Assembly: GCF_008642315.1 (NCBI RefSeq)
Contig: NZ_CP029192.1
Coordinates: 4,588,001-4,652,000, forward strand
Source of the DNA: Streptomyces venezuelae
Lineage (GTDB): Bacteria; Actinomycetota; Actinomycetes; Streptomycetales; Streptomycetaceae
DNA: 64,000 nt
Reading direction: 5' to 3'
Within the stretch, counting starts at the first letter, position 1; every line of letters begins with the position of its first letter. The position numbers and the translations under genes are program-made. This document shows positions 60,645 through 64,000 of this stretch, piece after piece. The notes beneath the pieces were generated by a model. It saw nothing but the letters and a program-made list of their open reading frames with translations, had not been told where the DNA came from and did no database searches.

Positions 60645-61421
60645 ATGGCGAAGGCAGCCGGCCGCACGAAGAACGCGGCGAAGACGAGCGTCTGGCTGCA
60701 GGACAAGGCGCCACGCGGCGGCGGCCGCAAGGTCGACCAGCCGAGCGGACTCGACAGGGACCGCATCACGCGGGCCACGGTCCGGCTCCTGGACGCGGAG
60801 GGCCTCGACAAGTTCTCCATGCGCAGGCTCGCCGGAGAACTGAACGTCACGGCGATGTCCGTCTACTGGTACGTGGACACCAAGGACGACCTCCTGGAGC
60901 TCGCCCTGGACGCGGTGTGCGGCGAGATGCGGCTCCCCGACACGGAGACGTCCCCGGAGGAGTGGCGCGACCAGCTCCGGGCCCTCGCCGACGAGTACCG
61001 CGCGGCGCTGATCCGCCACCCCTGGGTGTCGCCGCTGGTCGGCCGCTTCCTCAACATCGGCCCCAACTGGCTGGCGTTCGCGCTCGCCATCCAGAACGCG
61101 GTACGGAACACGGGGCTGCCCGCGCACACGCAGAACGGCACGATCTCGGCGGTCTTCCAGTTCGTGTACGGCTTCGGGACCATCGAGGGCCACTACCTCG
61201 CGCGGTGCGCGGAGGCGGGCATGTCACCGGACCGGTACTACCGCGAGGCCATCGGCTCGGTCCGCGAGGAGCTCGCCGAGCACGGGGTGCTGGAGAGCGC
61301 GGACGAGCTGATGGCCGCGCGGGCCGACGACACGGTCGAGGAGATGTGGGCCCACGACTTCACGGTCGCTCTGGACCTGATGATCGCGGGCATCGAGTCC
61401 CTGCTGGCCAAGAACCCCTAG
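60645..61421 (+). CDS. TetR/AcrR-family regulator
   Basis: The 258-residue protein has a basic N-terminal tail, a TetR HTH (RATVRLLDAEGLDKFSMRRL, then NVTAMSVYWYVDTKDDLLEL) and a TetR_C ligand-binding domain of the tetracyclin-repressor C-terminal type. It presumably represses the MFS gene and itself through the inverted repeat at 59018-59059; the ligand is likely an exported compound. ATG 60645 with GAGGAAGG upstream. Confidence 0.9.
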   Translation: MAKAAGRTKNAAKTSVWLQDKAPRGGGRKVDQPSGLDRDRITRATVRLLDAEGLDKFSMRRLAGELNVTAMSVYWYVDTKDDLLELALDAVCGEMRLPDTETSPEEWRDQLRALADEYRAALIRHPWVSPLVGRFLNIGPNWLAFALAIQNAVRNTGLPAHTQNGTISAVFQFVYGFGTIEGHYLARCAEAGMSPDRYYREAIGSVREELAEHGVLESADELMAARADDTVEEMWAHDFTVALDLMIAGIESLLAKNP

Positions 61422-61439
61422 ACGGAGGCAGGCGGGCCG

Positions 61440-62261
61440 TCAGCCCGCCTGCGGCAGGACCTCGCCCTGCACGGCCTGGATGTCCAGCGACACCTTCAGC
61501 GTCGTGCCGATCGCCGAGATCCCCGCCTGCACCACCTGGTTGTAGTTCATGGCGAAGTCCTCGCGGCGCAGCTCCGCCGTGGCCCGGAAGGCCGCGCGCG
61601 TGCCGCCCCACGGGTCCGCGCCGGTCCCCAGGTAACTGAGGTCCAGGTCGACCGGGCGCACGACCCCGTGCATGCCCAGCTCGCCGTGGACCGTCCAGCG
61701 GTCGGTGCCGGCGGGCGTCAGACCGGTGGACCGGTACGTGATCTCCGGGTACTGCTCGACGTCCAGGAAGTCCGCCGACTTCAGGTGCCCGTCGCGCATC
61801 CCGTTGCCCGTGTCGATCGACGCCGACCGGATGACCGCCTCGACGCGCGACTTCTCGATGTCCTCGGCGATCTCGATCCGCCCGCCGAACTCCGTGAACC
61901 GGCCGTGCACGCTGGTGATCCCGAGGTGCTGGGCGACCGCGCCCACGGTCGAGTGGGCCGGGTCGACGGTCCACGGACCGGGCGGGGGCAGCTCGGTGCC
62001 GCCCTGCCGGGCGAGGACGACGTTGCCGACCTCCGCCCGTCCGCTCGCCGTGACGAGCGCGGTGGACGCGACGGGCGCGTAGCCCACCGCGGTCACGATG
62101 ACGGTGTAGGGGCCGGCCGCGAGGGCGGCCCCGTCCCGTACGACGCCCTCGTCGTCCGCCTCGGCCCGCAGTACCTGCGTCCCGGTCATGTCCGTCACCG
62201 TGACGACGGCGTGGGGCACGGCCCATCCGTCACGCGTCCGGATCCGAGCGTTCAGTGCCAT
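61440..62261 (-). CDS. YceI family protein with N-terminal carboxypeptidase-regulatory-like domain
   Basis: The first ~90 residues of this 273-residue protein are a regulatory-like beta sandwich (VVTVTDMTGTQVLRAEADDE, YTVIVTAVGYAPVAST). Residues ~95-270 form a YceI lipocalin-like domain (WTVDPAHSTVGAVAQHLGIT, ITYRSTGL, LDLSYLGTG). YceI proteins bind polyprenyl lipids. No signal peptide is visible. It lies 209 bp downstream of, and in the same direction as, an MFS gene carrying the same kind of N-terminal domain repeats at its C-terminus. Confidence 0.85.
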   Translation of the reverse strand: MALNARIRTRDGWAVPHAVVTVTDMTGTQVLRAEADDEGVVRDGAALAAGPYTVIVTAVGYAPVASTALVTASGRAEVGNVVLARQGGTELPPPGPWTVDPAHSTVGAVAQHLGITSVHGRFTEFGGRIEIAEDIEKSRVEAVIRSASIDTGNGMRDGHLKSADFLDVEQYPEITYRSTGLTPAGTDRWTVHGELGMHGVVRPVDLDLSYLGTGADPWGGTRAAFRATAELRREDFAMNYNQVVQAGISAIGTTLKVSLDIQAVQGEVLPQAG

Positions 62262-62420
62262 CCCGTTTACTCCTTGCCGGGCTTCCCGCTCCGGGAAGCC
62301 TCACAGTCCGGGCCCGTCCGGGCCCGGTGCACGCTTCGATACGCAGACGGCCCCCGGCGGCGGTGACTGGCCGTCCCCTGCCATGTGTGCCACCGCCGGC
62401 CCGGGGGCCCTTTCCACCAC

Positions 62421-62463
62421 CGGCCCGTGGCCGCGCCTCCGCTCGGGGCGCGGCCACGGGCCG
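62421..62463 (-). terminator. Terminator hairpin after the MFS fusion gene
   Basis: A perfect 17-bp inverted repeat (62421-62437 with 62447-62463) and 9-nt loop, 7 bp beyond the stop at 62470. It suggests that the YceI gene is transcribed separately or by read-through. Confidence 0.85.
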
Positions 62464-62469
62464 GAGCCG

Positions 62470-64000
62470 TCACTCGCCCGGGTGGGCGAGCTCGATGTCG
62501 TGGCCGTCGATGCCGCTGCCGGCCACCGTCAGGCCCGTGGCCACCGGCGGGTACCCCGTCGCGATGACCGTGTAGTCGCCGCTGTCCAGGTCGGTGAAGG
62601 CGTACGCCCCGTCCGACCCGGTGGTCGCGGTGGCGACCACGTTGCCCGCGGCGTCCACGAGGGTGACGCGCGCGTCGTTCAGCGCCGAGCCGCCCGCCCG
62701 CACGGTGCCGAGCACCCGTGCGCCGGAGTTGAGCTCGACCTCGACCCGGGTGACCCCGGTGCCGCCGACCTCGACGGGCAGCGCGAGCGGCCGGTGTCCG
62801 GCGGCGTTCACCGCGATGGTGACGGTGCCGGGGACCAGCTCGGCGAAGGTGAACTCGCCCTGCTCGCCGGAGAGCCCGGTGGCGAGGACGTCACCGCGCA
62901 CGTCGGTCACGATGACCATGGCGCCGTTGACGGGCAGCTTGCTGTCCGCGTCCCGCACCAGACCGCTGAGCCCGCTCGTGCCGCTGAGCAGGATGTCGTA
63001 CGCGAGGGTGTCCTCGCCCACGACGACCGTGGAAGCCTGCGGCTGGAACCCGTCGGCGGAGGCGATCAGCACGTACGACCCGGCGCCGGGGGCGTCGACG
63101 GAGTACGAACCGTCGCCCTGCGCGACCGAGCGGCCGAGCTGCCGTCCCCCGAGGGAGATCAGCGTGACGGCGGCCTGCGGGACCGGCGCGCTCTCGGCGC
63201 CGCGGACGAAGCCGCGGACCGGGATGCCGCCCGTGACCGGCGGGAGCTCACCGGAGCCCGCGCCGGGCTGTGCGGCGGACGCCACGGCGGCGAGCCGCTG
63301 CGTGCCCTCGGGGCCTGTCTCGGCCCCCGACGCGACGGAGGCGAGCACGGGCTGCTCGGCGGTGGCCGCCGCGTCGCCCGCGGGAGCCGCGGCGGTGTCG
63401 GCCGGAGCCGGGCCGTCGGTCGTCTCCGAGGCGGCCTGGGCCAGCGCGCCCGACGTCCGCAGCGGGACCTCCTTGATGAACAGCGTGATCAGGAAGGCGA
63501 TCAGCGCCATCGGGGCGGCGATGAGGAAGACGTCGGCGATGCCGTGTCCGTACGCGCTCTCCATGACCGTGCGGAACGGCTCGGGGATCTTCGACAGGTC
63601 GGGGATGCCGCCGCCACCGGTGCCGCCGTGGCCGAACTGCGCCGCGGCCTTCGGGCCGAGGTCGGCGATGCCGTCCTTGACGTAGTCGGTGATCCGCGTC
63701 GACATGATCGCGCCGAGCGCCGAGACACCCATCGCACCGCCCAGCGAGCGGAAGAAGGTGACGGTGGAGCTGGCGGAACCGAGGTCCTCGGGAGCGACCT
63801 GGTTCTGCGTGCAGAGCACGAGGTTCTGCATCATCATGCCGATGCCGAGACCCATCAGGGCCATGAAGATCGCGATGTGCCAGTACTCGGTGTCGTACCG
63901 GATGGTGCCGAGCAGGCCGAGGCCCGCCGTCACCAGCACGCCACCGCTGACCAGCCACGCCTTCCACTTGCCGGTCTTGGTGATGACCTGGCCGGAGACG
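62470..64000 (-). CDS. MFS transporter fused to carboxypeptidase-regulatory-like repeats (partial, C-terminal part)
   Basis: The gene runs off the right edge; about 510 C-terminal residues are visible. The first part has MFS helices of the DHA2 type (IFMALMGLGIGMMMQNLVLC, GGAMGVSALGAIMSTRITDY, APMALIAFLITLFIKEVPLR). An Ala-rich linker of ~70 residues follows, then three regulatory-like beta-sandwich domains (GFVRGAESAPVPQAAVTLIS, GLVRDADSKLPVNGAMVIVT, GTVRAGGSALNDARVTLVDA). This fusion seems characteristic of Streptomyces. The repeats probably bind a cell-envelope partner. Confidence 0.85.
   Translation of the reverse strand, partial: VSGQVITKTGKWKAWLVSGGVLVTAGLGLLGTIRYDTEYWHIAIFMALMGLGIGMMMQNLVLCTQNQVAPEDLGSASSTVTFFRSLGGAMGVSALGAIMSTRITDYVKDGIADLGPKAAAQFGHGGTGGGGIPDLSKIPEPFRTVMESAYGHGIADVFLIAAPMALIAFLITLFIKEVPLRTSGALAQAASETTDGPAPADTAAAPAGDAAATAEQPVLASVASGAETGPEGTQRLAAVASAAQPGAGSGELPPVTGGIPVRGFVRGAESAPVPQAAVTLISLGGRQLGRSVAQGDGSYSVDAPGAGSYVLIASADGFQPQASTVVVGEDTLAYDILLSGTSGLSGLVRDADSKLPVNGAMVIVTDVRGDVLATGLSGEQGEFTFAELVPGTVTIAVNAAGHRPLALPVEVGGTGVTRVEVELNSGARVLGTVRAGGSALNDARVTLVDAAGNVVATATTGSDGAYAFTDLDSGDYTVIATGYPPVATGLTVAGSGIDGHDIELAHPGE

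Overview
The window is a high-GC, gene-dense stretch of a Streptomyces chromosome. The evidence is the codon bias, frequent GTG starts, long perfect GC-rich terminator stems, an SSI-type inhibitor, GAF/PP2C, GAF-ANTAR and SigE-family regulators, and two integrative elements of the actinomycete AICE kind, each sitting in a tRNA gene. All calls come from reading the sequence by eye; no database search was run.

Layout. 1-10.7 kb is core chromosome: a MocR-type regulator (cut by the window edge) divergent from an AhpD-like protein, Xaa-Pro aminopeptidase, a GAF-PP2C phosphatase, a solo primase/polymerase-domain protein, a SEC-C/DUF5926 protein, an anti-sigma-type ATPase, a glycerophosphodiester phosphodiesterase and an HtrA-like protease, then tRNA-Ser(TGA). 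10.7-18.9 kb is a decayed integrative element between 55-bp direct repeats of the tRNA-Ser 3' end. Its integrase has lost the catalytic core, its replication ATPase is cut off just before Walker A and joined head to head to the 3' end of a GntR regulator, and an XRE/formylglycine-generating-enzyme-like gene carries one in-frame TGA where TGG is expected. What still looks intact is AT-richer cargo at 15.2-18.5 kb: an Mrr-like nuclease, a DUF3800 protein and a retron-type reverse transcriptase (NAxxH, YVDD and VTG motifs all present), with a candidate structured RNA directly before the RT.

19-24 kb holds a coiled-coil protein with heptad repeats, a GAF-ANTAR protein, a STAS-like protein, a methyltransferase, a second solo prim-pol protein and a small N/Q/G-rich secreted protein. 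24.2-29.0 kb is a tightly coupled five-gene operon (acyl-CoA dehydrogenase, MaoC-DUF35, acyl-CoA dehydrogenase, MaoC, thiolase-fold protein) matching the igr-type cholesterol side-chain operon of mycobacteria. 29-38 kb has a DUF1906 protein, a SigE-family sigma factor, an acyl-CoA ligase behind two palindromes, a 1525-residue PAS/degenerate-kinase/receiver protein, and a subtilisin inhibitor-like protein, then tRNA-Ser(GCT) and tRNA-Arg(ACG).

38.3-48.7 kb is a second element that looks complete, inserted in tRNA-Arg between 44-bp repeats: int, xis, RepSA-type HUH initiator, SpdB-like membrane protein and FtsK/TraB-like translocase in one leftward operon, a divergent GntR regulator, small coupled ORFs, and an XRE-Nudix pair resembling the pSAM2 immunity region. 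Comparing the two elements explains the first one: a single deletion from rep to gntR would remove its whole transfer module.

48.7-64 kb returns to chromosome: a DUF2797 protein, a monooxygenase-like protein and an amidohydrolase, a 714-residue protein with repeated carboxypeptidase-regulatory-like domains, an OmpR/HK pair leading into a GT2-GtrA and a GT39 glycosyltransferase, an MFS exporter with its TetR regulator and a perfect 14-bp inverted-repeat operator, a YceI protein, and the C-terminal part of an MFS transporter fused to the same regulatory-like repeats.
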